Of a stretch of 64,000 bases of DNA, positions 51,325 through 61,609 are shown piece after piece. This DNA comes from Leptasterias polaris (taxonomy: Eukaryota; Echinodermata; Asteroidea; Forcipulatida; Asteriidae). Location: the NCBI GenBank assembly GCA_037783415.1, contig JAZGTN010000148.1:434001-498000 (forward strand). Direction: 5' to 3'. Under the pieces are notes generated by a model. It did no database searches and had not been told where the DNA came from. It worked only from the letters and a program-made list of their open reading frames with translations. Each line of letters starts with the position of its first letter. The first letter of the stretch is position 1. A program made the position numbers and the translations under genes.

Positions 51325-51905
51325 TCTGGGGCGGAAAAATTTCAGAGCTTCATAAGTCAAATCTTACCTTCAAGAAGCCACTAATTTTACAAGATTCACA
51401 TTCCATGGCGGCATACATTTTTTTGCGGTGGGTTTTGGACGTCATATATTCCTCATTAATCCGTCCTTTTCGTGAAATAATGCAGCTTGATGTAAAAAAA
51501 AACAACAACATTTTGTTCGTCTTCTCACAGTGTCTGCTGTGCGTATGCGCACATTCACGTGTAAGGCGCAGGGTGCATGACGCACATATTGTGCATTGCG
51601 TTTGCATGTTAACACTGTGCAGTCAAGTTACTGTGCCCAAAATGCGATACAAATTCGGCCCGTTTTGCGGTATGCTTAATCGGCGCCCACGCAGACATAC
51701 GCGAAAACACGCAATCGCCCGCGTCTTGATTTTTCTGTGTTCAAGGTTTGCATAATTTTTTAACGTTAAGAGCTGCATTATTTCATGAAAATGAGGAATA
51801 TATGACGTCCAAAACCCACCGCAAAAAAATGTATGCCGCCATGGAATGTCAATCCGGTGGAATTAGTGGCTTCTTGCAGGTAAGATTTGAGTTATGAAGC
51901 TTTGA
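51325..51905. mobile_element. Fold-back element
   Basis: AGCTTCATAA.TCAAATCTTAC, CAAGAAGCCACTAATT and CATTCCATGGCGGCATACAT run forward from about 51345. They run reverse-complemented from 51905 back to 51785, with arms of about 130-140 bp around a ~300-bp loop. A related single arm lies at about 8120-8200 (GGGGCGGAACAAATAATATG and onward). Confidence 0.7.
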
Positions 51906-51954
51906 AATTTGTTATCTGTGTACAGCACAGAGGAAAAGTCCTATATAGGGCTAC

Positions 51955-52090
51955 CTGGGGCCTTTCTCAAACCTCAGCTTGGGCTCCGGCTCCAGGCGTG
52001 CTCCGTCTGATGTTCAAACCACCGAGTGCAAATACACGCTGTAGCAAACATTTATAACGGAGGACAGAGCCATAGCCCAAGCCGATACAT
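51955..52090. mobile_element. Small MITE, second copy
   Basis: TCTCAAACCTCAGCTTGGGC, then AAATACACGCTGTAGCAAA, then GCCCAAGCCG. Same family as 24628-24764; the right terminus is shortened. Confidence 0.6.
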
Positions 52091-52635
52091 TATTGCCTGA
52101 AATAGTGCCCTCTTGTGGATAAACCTCTGTCTTTAAAACCTTCCGAAGAGGCACCTGTTTCAACGTAACATGGCTTCAGCTGGCTGTCAGTCATGATTAA
52201 TTATCACACATAATAATTAAATCACTTAAGAGGGCTTGCAAGGGCTTATCTCCCATTTTCTAACCGCAGAAATCACAGCAAGACATCCCAGGACTCCCAG
52301 CTAGTTGGGGAACAGATGTTTTTAATCAATTCAATGGGTCCAGGACTTTTGGCGACCACGCGCGTGACCTCGGTGTCATTGACATTAAACAGGCGGCCAT
52401 TGCTTTGTGTACAAACTAATGCACAGGCCCAATGGGAATATTTGTTTATTTTTTATTTCTCAGCCCCACTGACCCAAGTCATCGACCCCTGTTGATTGAC
52501 ACCCCTTCTAGACCGTGTGTGATGGTACAGGGGAGGATATCATGGAATATAGCATGGCTGGGATTTACCACGTGGGTGCTGTTATGTTTTTCTTGACTTG
52601 TGACAGTCGCTTTGACAGCCAAACTCACTGCAAGG

Positions 52636-53377
52636 TTTTTTCCTTCCCAGAATGCATCGTTCGATCATATCCCCGAGGGCCCAATTTCATAGAGGTGCTT
52701 AACGGCCGATTCTGTGCTTACTGCCCGGTTTCTATTTCATAGCACTGCTATACCGGTTAGCACACAAAACGGCATGCTAACCCTCCGGTGCTTACTGCAC
52801 GAAAATGAATGACGTAACAATGGAAAACCATTGTGAACGTGCAAGATGGCCGCCTTATTATCTATAGCTAACCTGTGAAATAGGCTTAGGGCCTATGCAT
52901 TCTTAAAAGCAAATTTTTCTGCTACAGTTGGTACGAAAATTTGCTTACTGTAAGCAGCTCTATGAAATTGGGACCTGGAAGTGTGACTTCGAAATATCCA
53001 AATATATGGGATAGTTAAATTAGCTCTGTGGTTGATCCATTCTGTGTTGGAGTCTATGCAGAGCGCGCTGTCAAAGGACGCACAAGTCATAGAGCAACTG
53101 GCCACCTCTCATTCTTTTTCAATCTTGTGATACGTTTAACTGTATGCAGTTTAGGGTGACCATATAAAAACATGATTTATTTGAAATGTAATGCGTCGAA
53201 ATACGTGCATTTTTACACGCGCGTACTAAGCGCCCGATCAAGCGCCTAGGGGCGATCAAAAGTTTTTAACAAGCGTACCATCACACATAGCAGGCGCTTT
53301 TGGTAAGCCAATCTCAGCGTTGATTTTTAGTGTTTCCCTCCCAGGGGTTAGAGACGTACGCGGAGTATGAGGCTGGT
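52636..53377 (+). repeat. Dispersed host repeat, copy B (interrupted)
   Basis: Matches copy A (9263-10362) from TTTTCCTTCCCAGAATGCAT to ATATCCCC and again from CCTGGAAGTGTGACTTCGAA to GAGGCTGGTG. A different inverted-repeat element sits between, at the same point as in copy A. Confidence 0.75.
52677..52975. mobile_element. MITE nested in copy B (GGGCCCAATTTCATAGAG termini)
   Basis: Left GGGCCCAATTTCATAGAG.TGCTTA; right its inverse TAAGCAGCTCTATGAAATTGGGACC; about 299 bp. The interior has further TGCTTACTG inversions. A target duplication cannot be defined with confidence. Confidence 0.75.
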
Positions 53378-53883
53378 GATTGTGGTTTTTAGTCTACACC
53401 TGATTGCCGATACATTATGCCTGAAATATCGCCCTCTTGTGGATGAACTTCCACCTACGATCACAGAGATTGCGAGTTAGAGCCAGCGGCGTAGCCAGGA
53501 ATTTTTCGGTGGAGGGCACAAGGGGGGAATTGCTTCCAAGTGGGGGGCCCCAGGGAAAATGGGTTTGTCCGTGGTGGGGGTCATGCTACTCCTAGCCCTA
53601 GAACTATGAGGTTTGATCCGCTATCGTCTCCACAAACCTCATAGAGTGACATGTACAAAATCCTACTCGAAACTTTTTGCCCTTCACGTTTATGCACCTG
53701 GAGTTCTCTTTTGAAACCGGATCTCGCAAAAATTAGGCTCTTATAGTGTTCTATGTTCTCACAATGAGCTCGGCGCGGGTCCCGAAAATCAACTCCTCAA
53801 AAAAAAAAGTAAAATTCTCACTGTTTTTCAGAATCCTCACCTTCCAGCAGCAATATGGCCGCCGCCTTAATTTATAAATGGCA

Positions 53884-54104
53884 TGCTGCGCGCTACGCTG
53901 GTAACGATAACCAACGGTTCATGTACATGTACAGAACATTGGTTTATGTGGAATAGCGTTGCACGTAGCAGGACTTTTTGGTCTCTCGTCATGTAGGCCG
54001 TATACTGAAACAATGGTATGCAGCGCGCAACGCTGGTCACAATTACCAATGGTTTATACACGTCGTGAACCGCTGGTTATCGTTACCAGCGTAGCGCGAA
54101 GCAC
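53884..54104. repeat. Inverted repeat with CGCTGGTAACGATAACCA arms
   Basis: CGCGCTACGCTGGTAACGAT plus AACCAACGGTTC at about 53888 is matched in reverse by GAACCGCTGGTTATCGTTAC plus CAGCGTAGCGCG ending near 54102. A third, direct and diverged, copy lies at 54018-54052. Confidence 0.7.
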
Positions 54105-54340
54105 ACCAACTGTTCATTCCGCTGCATGCATCGCATTGGTCAACAATTCAGCGCGCGCGCTTCTGGTGACAATAGCGACAATCCCCACCGCATAAGTTAA
54201 AAAATATTTGCTCGGAATACGATTAGTTTTTTGTTTTACTTTGTTGTGAAGGCCTACAAATAGCAGATGTATTTGTTTTTATAATGTTTTGTTTTTATTC
54301 TTTTAACTTTCTCTTTGAGTGGGCACTATTGCGATTTTTC

Positions 54341-54412
54341 ATGGGGGGGCACTGGAAATTTGTGGGGGGCACGTGCCCCCCCAGGCCCCGTGTCCCCCAG
54401 GCCCCCCCCCCC
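54341..54412. repeat. G-run/C-run block
   Basis: GGGGGGGCACTGGAAATTTG, then GGGGGGCACGTGCCCCCC, then runs of C. Together with GCCAGCGGCGTAGCCAGGAA near 53482 it resembles the termini of a G-rich transposon class. The matching opposite end (CTGGCTACGCCGCTGG) is not seen. Confidence 0.45.
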
Positions 54413-54948
54413 CCCACAGAAATATTTTGCAAAATAGGGAGACCGCGGAGCCAGTGTCGTACTAGGGAATTGAAATCTGTCCCCTGGAGATTCTGGTCCC
54501 CCATAATTGGGATCGATAACACATGGGCTGAAAGAGGTTCATTTGACTCAAGAGGGCGCTATCAGAAGAAATTTGTACACAGTGCGTCACATGTACAGCC
54601 CGAGTTTTTGCCAACCCAGGATGGAAAACTATGGAAAGCCATAACTTCAAATCAAAAACAGATAGCCATAGTTTGAAGCAATGTTACACAAATATTCTAA
54701 AATAGTGCTGAAATTGTTGGAAACAAATCAACCAATCATGGGAGGTATTTCAGTTCATGAATCTTTACAGAAAATGTTGAATTTGGTCACAATTTTGTTT
54801 TAACACGATTGATTGAGTGTTTTGCTAATTCGTCTGTCCATGCCAACCGGCGCACTTTGTTTTAGGGACAGAATCCGCCCCGTCACAAACGGCACGTTAA
54901 TCCCGTTACCCACCTCCTCCATGATGGATCATGGAGGTAGAAGGGTCC

Positions 54949-55629
54949 AGATCCAACTAGTCTTGGCCATGGCCAAGACGTCAGTGATCGATAATGGCTG
55001 GATAGTGTACTGCGCTCCGGGGCGCACCCCTCTAAATGATCTCCCATAGGAACCAATGCTAAATGATAATTATTCAAAAATACTCAAAAAATCGTGTAAG
55101 TCTCTCAGCCTCTTGAAAACCAATCAGACATATTTCCGGACAACTAAACTTCAGAATTCTTTTCAATTTTTGGCAGGTCAGCCGTTTGGAATTTTTGCTA
55201 ACTACCCCAGAAGAAAAAAACACGATTTTTTATTTTTTTCCAAAACCGACTTGCTGCCAGTTTTCGTGAAGCACTTCTCCACTTCCCCGGTCAAATAGGG
55301 CCAACTTTAACGCCTAAATTTATCAAGTCTCCTCAAAAGTTGAAGCACAGAACCCCCAGGTTGTGATAGATTTTTATATTTACACAATCTATTAATTGCA
55401 TGACCCCCAAAACGTTATAATTAAAAATAAGTTGTGGGTTTACAAATTATGATAAGTAGCTTGGCGCATTAATTCTGGCTTATTTAGTGTGGTGCACCCT
55501 CCGTTTACAACTCGTTACAGCGCGCCCTCTTGTGGCTTGAATTACCCAACTTGACTACGAGTTGTAACAAAGCGCAGTACACTATCCATTATCGATCACT
55601 GACGTCTTGGGCCAAGACTAAGATCCAAC
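54949..55629. mobile_element. TIR element with 9-bp target duplication (Mutator-like)
   Basis: The element at 54958-55620 (663 bp) starts TAGTCTTGGCC and ends GGCCAAGACTA. Inverted similarity runs on through AAGACGTCAGTGATCGATAA and GGATAGTGTACTGCGC, about 65 bp per arm. Identical 9-mers AGATCCAAC flank it (54949-54957 and 55621-55629). No transposase. Superfamily inferred from the 9-bp duplication. Confidence 0.85.
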
Positions 55630-56482
55630 CTGCTCTAGCCAATTATTATTTGTTTTTCACCCCAAACTATTGAGACAAAAATAAAGTTAAATTTAAACCG
55701 AGACCAAAACAGAGTTTTATAAAAAAGGAGAAGAAAATGAAAAACACTGCCAAAAAAGAAGTTAAAATGTTTGACAAACGTTAACGAACTTGGTCACAAG
55801 GAAATTGTCACAATTAGATTCTATCGAATAATATCAGATGTCGGCTACCTTAATTTTCTTTAGATGTGATGATTTAGTGGATTTCCGAAAATATGGATAA
55901 AATAAAATATCACAACATATAAATTGCCTCCCCAACAAACTGAGTGAATCCAATTAAACAATTTTAAATTACCTCAATGTTTAATTGGATTAATTATGAA
56001 AACGCGGTATTCTTTCTCCAAGTCTAACTTTACGGTGCATCACACTCACAGATCGAAGTCTCCGATTTATGCAGCAGAGGGCTATGATGGTGTCATGTGT
56101 AAAAATGCATGCAGCTTGATTACATGTATACCGTTTTATACGGGTACTCTGACTACACCTATCGATCTACGCATGCACAAAGCACTTAACATTTTTCCCT
56201 TTGACGTAGACGAGAGTGGGAAGGGCGCTGCGTACCCGTGAGGCTGTCGTGCCGTGCATAAAGGCATCATGTACACATATATACCCACACTGTACTTGAC
56301 TGTCATACATGAATACAAAACAGCACTGACTGAGACTCGAGAGTAGACTTACTACACTACTCTGGAATCGGTATGTCCTTGTACGATAATTTTAGCCCTG
56401 GCTTCGATTGACATATTGTTTGCAGACGGTGTTTTTATGCTGCTTTGATCATGACCATCATTAGCTTGGAATAGCTGACATT

Positions 56483-56556
56483 AATCGGAAGGCGTACACA
56501 TGGTGGAGAATCAGAAGACACAGAAAAGAAATTATCGGTTTCCACGGACAGAGGTA
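56483..56556 (+). other. Possible 5' noncoding exon of MADD (weak)
   Basis: MADD coding begins in an exon with its own acceptor, so at least one upstream noncoding exon is expected. Here a purine-rich stretch ends GGACAGAG followed by GTAACC, a plausible donor. ATGGTGGAGAATCAG inside would open an upstream ORF that stops soon after the 60845 acceptor. Transcript evidence is lacking and other sites are equally possible. Confidence 0.15.
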
Positions 56557-56915
56557 ACCTTTTAAAAAAATATGTAAAACGATGTATTGAATGTAATTAA
56601 TTTAATGCCCCGTTATTTTAACTGTGCAAAACAACATACATCACAGTCATGACAGTATGCTGTGTAGCCCTTTTGTATTACTTTATAAATTATGTTTGTG
56701 AAATTATGGAAGCATACAAAATGTACAGTACCCATGTTGGGGCATTACATTACTAAAATGAATAATTAATAAGATTAAAAGAAAAGAACAAGTCAACATT
56801 CCCAACTATTCCAACACTCCAATCCAACAGAGCTCAGTTCAGTTCAGAGCCATCATCACATGATCATGCTTCTTTTAAAATATATTGTTAGTAACTAATG
56901 AACCTAGTAATAGTA

Positions 56916-57083
56916 CGTTTATTGCTATACCGCCTTGTTGATTTTGATGAATGGCCGAAAGGCATTGTGGGAAGGAAAAGGGAGCAGTCAGCACTGTTTG
57001 CCCCTTTTTCCTTCCCACAGTGCCTTTCGGCCATTCATCAAAATCAACAAGGCGGTATTAAATACTAATAGCAATAAACCTTA
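56916..57083. mobile_element. Near-perfect palindromic fold-back (MITE-like)
   Basis: ATACCGCCTTGTTGATTTTG, ATGAATGGCCGAAAGGC and TTGTGGGAAGGAAAAGGG are mirrored with only a few mismatches around a ~20-base loop. Outer parts (TTTATTGCTAT) also pair. Arms of about 60 bp give a very stable hairpin. Confidence 0.8.
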
Positions 57084-57238
57084 TACAATGTAGGTACTTC
57101 AATATGCTTTAACAAGCTTCTGCACCACTAAAAAACATTATAAATTTGTGATAATGTTTTTTTGACTTTTTGTTGTTTTACCATATTTTGCGTTTGGTTC
57201 CTTTGTCACAAAGGAACAAACCCAAAATATGGATCGTT

Positions 57239-57271
57239 CCCCCCAAAACACAAAGTTTGTGTTTTGGGGGG
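57239..57271. repeat. Perfect CCCCCCAAAACACAAA hairpin
   Basis: CCCCCCAAAACACAAA is directly followed by its reverse complement TTTGTGTTTTGGGGGG with one base between. A second short hairpin (GTTCCTTTGTCACAAAGGAAC) lies about 45 bp upstream. Confidence 0.75.
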
Positions 57272-57329
57272 ACAATCTTTGGATGTCGAAGGAACGTAGA
57301 TTGGACTGACGCATGTAACTATTAGGGGC

Positions 57330-57645
57330 CTGTGTCGGTTGTTTGTACACACTTTTGAGCTGGCGGATGTAGACGAGATCCTCATGCATCGCCATAGTAA
57401 AACATACATAAACAGAGCACCAGCCTACTCGCAACATTGCGCAGCAATATCCTGTAAATTTGACACTTGCAACAGCTGGTAAAGCGTACACGCTGACCTT
57501 TGACCATTTAAAAAAAAAAAAAAAAAAAAATTATCGTTAATAACGTGACATTTTTGTATTACAAAAATATAAAAACCATCTAGAAACAATTGTCTATGAT
57601 TCTGCATTACTACATACGTAAACAGTTAACCGGTGTGTCCCTTTT
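57330..57645 (+). mobile_element. Kolobok-like element, right-end copy without SINE
   Basis: AACAGAGCACCAG.CTACT, TGACACTTGCAAC.GCTGGTA and TGACCTTTGACC match 35080-35350. It then passes straight to ACGTAAACAG.TAACCGGTGT and GTCCCTTTTTAA, where the 35351 copy has a SINE. A poly-A block interrupts at about 57509-57529. Confidence 0.7.
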
Positions 57646-58882
57646 TAAAAGGCAATTTTCTGTGTGCACAGAGCGTGTACACGTGTGTGGTGTGCATTGA
57701 ACTAAATGAGAGGCCTTTACCATCATGGGCAAATTTAGGCCTAATAATCAGCGTAACTGAAAATTATTGCGAGATAAATGGGGTTTTTCCCCTTATTTTT
57801 TTAAAAGATAATTTGTTACATGGCCAGGTGGATCACAAAGTACTGACAAGGCTGAGTTGACAAAAATCACAGAGATATCGGTAAATTGTCCTTTGGTGTG
57901 TTCTGGATTTTATAATTTCACATTTTGTTTCAAACATTTCAAATTGGTCAAAGTCAGATATTTTTTCCCTCATTTTGGAACCAAGGTTTTTAAAATCTTT
58001 TCAAGTTATTCATTTTTTCCTTTTTAAGATTGAATACAAAAGGTTGTAAGGTGGCACCATAAAATTAGGTTCAGTCGGGTAACTAGGATCAGATTTTAAA
58101 TTTTCTTATGGCCCAAATGTTATTTTAAAATGGGTAAAGGTCAGAGGTGGGTGCTACAGCTAGCCAGAGGTTGCATTTTATACTTTTTTAAATGATAAAT
58201 GTACTCATGATGTGTCAGTGTCACAGACAAAGCCTAATCAGTTGCAGAACTGCGTGTACATTAATCTTTAGGCATGTTACATGTAGGTAGGGGAATTGTG
58301 AGTGACAAGTGTGGGTGACAATTAATGCTGTCACAAAATTCATCCATAAATACATGTAATATGTATAGTTTGTGTTATAAATACCACACACTTGCACAGA
58401 TCCTTGTCATTTGATTGATGCAACATGCATCACATGTCATCAATTTATTTGCAAAATATTTACTGCCGTGATGCTTCAAAATTTAATCTTAGACAGGCGC
58501 CAATTCAATATTGATAACTATTGGATGCTTGGCAGTGTCATTTACCATTCTACATACTGTACATGTAATTGTTATCCGCTCGTTTGTCCAAATGAGGCAA
58601 GGTCATGTGATGACGAACGAGGGAGTGTCTCGGTATGTCAACAAAATCAGCAAATTTTTTGTTAAATAGCCTGAAAAGTTTAAAAGCCTAGATACAATGT
58701 ACCATATCGTCGCTTGTACGAAATGACCTACAGTATCTGTCAAAAGTCATAAATTTTTGCAAATCGGGTTAAATTATACAAGCACTCTGTTAAAATTTTC
58801 AGCAAGTTTCTGTACCAAAACATAATAGTTTTGTAAATTTTACACTAATTAGTAAAAACAACAGATACCAAATTTGTCAATT

Positions 58883-59320
58883 TGGCGTGTCGTGGCCAAG
58901 CGGATAAGAGCACCGAACTCGGGCTCTGGTGTTTCTGGTCAGCAAAGTGTGGGTTCGAATCCCAGTCGTGACACTTGTGTCCTTAAGCAAGACACTTAAC
59001 CACATGCTTCGTCCTTCGGATGGGACGTTAAGCCGTTGGTCCCGTGTGTTGTGTAATGCACGTAAAAGAACCCAGTGCACTTATTGTAAAGAGAAGGGGT
59101 TCGCCCCGGTGTTCCTGGTTTGATTGGCTGCATATTGCGCCACAGCACCTTGTAAACCATTGCATGGTGCTACAGCTGTATGCAAAGGAATAGGTCTCAT
59201 TACTTTCAACACGTAACTCCACATACCTTGTAGGAAAAATACTGAGCGCTTTGAGACACCCATCGGGAGTATAAAGCGCTATACATGTAAGAACTGCGTA
59301 TTATTATTATTACATGACTA
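58883..59320 (+). mobile_element. tRNA-Leu-derived SINE, + strand, full length
   Basis: Same head, body and tail as 35351-35770. The anticodon region has CGG where the other copies have CAA. Small insertions (ATGGTGCTACAGCTG) distinguish it. The tail ends in an ATT repeat followed by ACATGACTAAA, as in the other copy. Confidence 0.88.
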
Positions 59321-59719
59321 AAGTATCACTTTATCAATGATACAAAGTCCTACGGCACAGTTCAGGTGTGCATGTGTGTGACATTCACATTTTCATGAAG
59401 TTCTGTACGAACAAATTATTCTGCTTTTAAGTATTTTTTGTCTTAAATTTTTTTAATTCAAATAGAAAGAAGAGTCCGAAACAGCAGTTTGAAAAATAGT
59501 GCAACTTCAATCACGATTTTATCCAAAATTGTTTTCTGGGGTCGTGAACAAGATACATGTACATGTAGGTCACTTTGTGGTACGCGCTACGATGCATGTA
59601 TTGTAGTGTCAGATATCATGCCTGAAATGTAGTGATTGTCATTAGGAACGGATACCTACAGGAACATACTCCACAACCTGGATACAAAATGGGATGTTCA
59701 AATCCTGCTCTAGTCAATT

Positions 59720-60010
59720 TTTCTTTGTGGTTTATTTATTTGATATCTGAAATAAAAAATCGCATCCCCTTCTGATCCCCTACTGTCGCTTCCCAGGTTG
59801 TATCGATGATCGTATACTTGGGTGTGATCCCTGGCTACAAATGGTATGAATGGCCTTTGACTGGCACCCCCCGAACAAATTGACAAAGTAGGGAGGCCGC
59901 CAACATACATGTAGGGCTAGATAGCTCAGTTGGTAGAGCGCCGGCACGTTAATCCGGAAGTCATTGGTTCAAATCCCACTCTGGTCAATTTTTCTTTGTT
60001 GAACCCAAAA
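59720..60010 (+). mobile_element. tRNA-derived SINE (family V), + strand
   Basis: GGGCTAGATAGCTCAGTTGG plus TAGAGCGCC (A box) and GGTTCAAATCCCACTCTGG (B box) at about 59915-59990. A 5' flank of about 190 bp and the 3' flank are shared, inverted, with 5575-5830. The anticodon loop ACGTTAA lacks the invariant U33, so this is not a functional tRNA. Confidence 0.72.
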
Positions 60011-60844
60011 TCATGACATAATTGAGTAAATTGTAAGAATTTTTGTATTTAGTAAGGACAATTGTATAATACAAAATATGTTACACAATGTCCCAGCTTG
60101 ATGAAAATTCATAAAAGTTCAATTTTGTTGTCTATTTTATACTGGAGTTGGCCTTTAACAAGGTTTGAGGGTGGACAGTCGATACTACATGTAGCTCCCT
60201 GCCTTGAGGTAAAACTAGTTCCTGAGGTAAAGTCGAGGAACTAAACTGTAAATTTCGAATGCCACGAGGGGAGCTAATATCAAATATCCACCCAAATTAA
60301 ACCATTAATTGTATTCCAATAAGTACTTCTCTAGTTGGGCATTATTGAGCTTGGGAAAACCACGGATTGACACTACATGTGCCACCATCTTTTCATGATC
60401 TTTACTTGGGTCTGTTGCTACATGTACATGTACATGTAGCAATGTTCATGCCAGTGTGTAATACATACATGTATTCTACTACCGCGTGCGACAGTGCCAC
60501 AGTGTTTAATTTGTAAAGTGTACATAGTTGACTGTTGCTTACAATGCGATAGTCAACTAGGCATGCATATTTACACTGTGCGTGAATGAATACTGTGCGC
60601 ACACTTGGTAAACAGTAAAAATAGCATCTGGCAGGTGATGGTGATCGAGTGAGAATATGGCTCTCGATCATATTGGGGTACATTTAAATCTATAGTACAC
60701 ACGTGATTAATAGATTGCACAATAAATAATAAACACTGCATACACTGCATCACTAAATGTAAACACTGACTTTCAATATTGAGACATCAATTCTTGTCAA
60801 TCTTATTTTGATAATGTCTTTATTTCTTTTCTTTTTCCCCCCAG

Positions 60845-60977
60845 ATTATTTATTGACAGAATCTACTTGATAATCCTGCATTACAAGCTATACAGCCACT
60901 GCTCCAAGCATGTGTAGCTTAACTTAGTACAGACAAAGTATCAATTGAGATTATAAGTTTTCCAGTACATCTTAACC
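60845..60977 (+). promoter_or_regulatory. MADD 5' UTR segment
   Basis: A T/C-rich tract ending TTTCCCCCCAG (60844) precedes 133 nt of noncoding sequence and the start ATG in context AACCATGG, a strong initiation context. The acceptor implies an upstream noncoding exon. Confidence 0.5.
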
Positions 60978-61609
60978 ATGGACACATTCCAAGCCGGCAG
61001 AAAGCACTTTTGTCCCCGTCTTTTGGATTATGTTCTCATTGTAGGAACACGTCATCCTAATGGTAATAATAATGTTGCCAAGACACCTGAAATGCTGCAA
61101 CGTTATCCACAAGAAAATCACACTGACTTCCCCTTACCCCAAGATGTTGTCTTCTTTTGTCAACCAGAAGGATGTCTTACAGTTGGACGGAAAAAATTAA
61201 GTCTGAGAGAAAATACATCGTTTGTTTTCACTCTGACTGACAAGGACAGTGGTCGTGCACGGTATGGTATCTGTGTCAACTTTTATCGTCCCTTTAAAGC
61301 TTCAAAAAGAAAAACAATCGAGAATCAAGGTGGAAAGGCATTAGTCAATAACAGACAGAATTCAAGCAGTAATGATACATTGAATGTGCCATCAGATGAT
61401 GTTGATGAGAGAAAATCACCACGAACTCGCAGAAGACTCAAGCAAGCAAAGAAGATTCGCAATAATTCCCTGACATCACTCTGTATTGTGAGTCATCATC
61501 CATTCATCTCTACATTCCGAGAGTGTTTATTTATTCTGAAACGGCTCATTGATTCATGTAATGAAAGGACTTGCAGCCGTAAAGTGGGTGGATCCAAAGG
61601 ATCATTAAG
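60978..61609 (+). CDS. MADD: MADD coding exon 1
   Basis: 632 nt ending in phase 2 at TCATTAAG|GTTAGA. If unspliced, the frame runs on to 61679 and stops. The 141-175 loop (SKRKTIENQGGKALVNN-like) is the non-conserved insert seen in this position in all MADD proteins, with RSPRxKRR-type basic residues (KSPRTRRRLKQAKK). Confidence 0.92.

Larger units (their letters stand above)
47886..60844. other. Intergenic / 5'-noncoding region between CECR2 and MADD
   Basis: No conserved coding exon found. 47886-49780 shows nothing beyond AT-rich sequence. From 49800 on it carries repeats listed separately: tandem array (50745), fold-backs (51325, 53884, 56916), interrupted host repeat copy B (52636), 9-bp-duplication element (54949), Kolobok-like fragment (57330), SINEs (58883, 59720). 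55640-56240 and 57650-58880 show no recognisable structure. The MADD promoter and 5' noncoding exon(s) should lie in the second half. Confidence 0.6.

Noticed and set aside
51294..51755. 153-codon frame
   Set aside because: It covers one arm and the loop of a fold-back element.
59915..59990. Possible tRNA gene
   Set aside because: A and B boxes are present but the anticodon loop lacks U33, a stem pair is mismatched, and homology to another copy extends on both sides; a SINE explains it.
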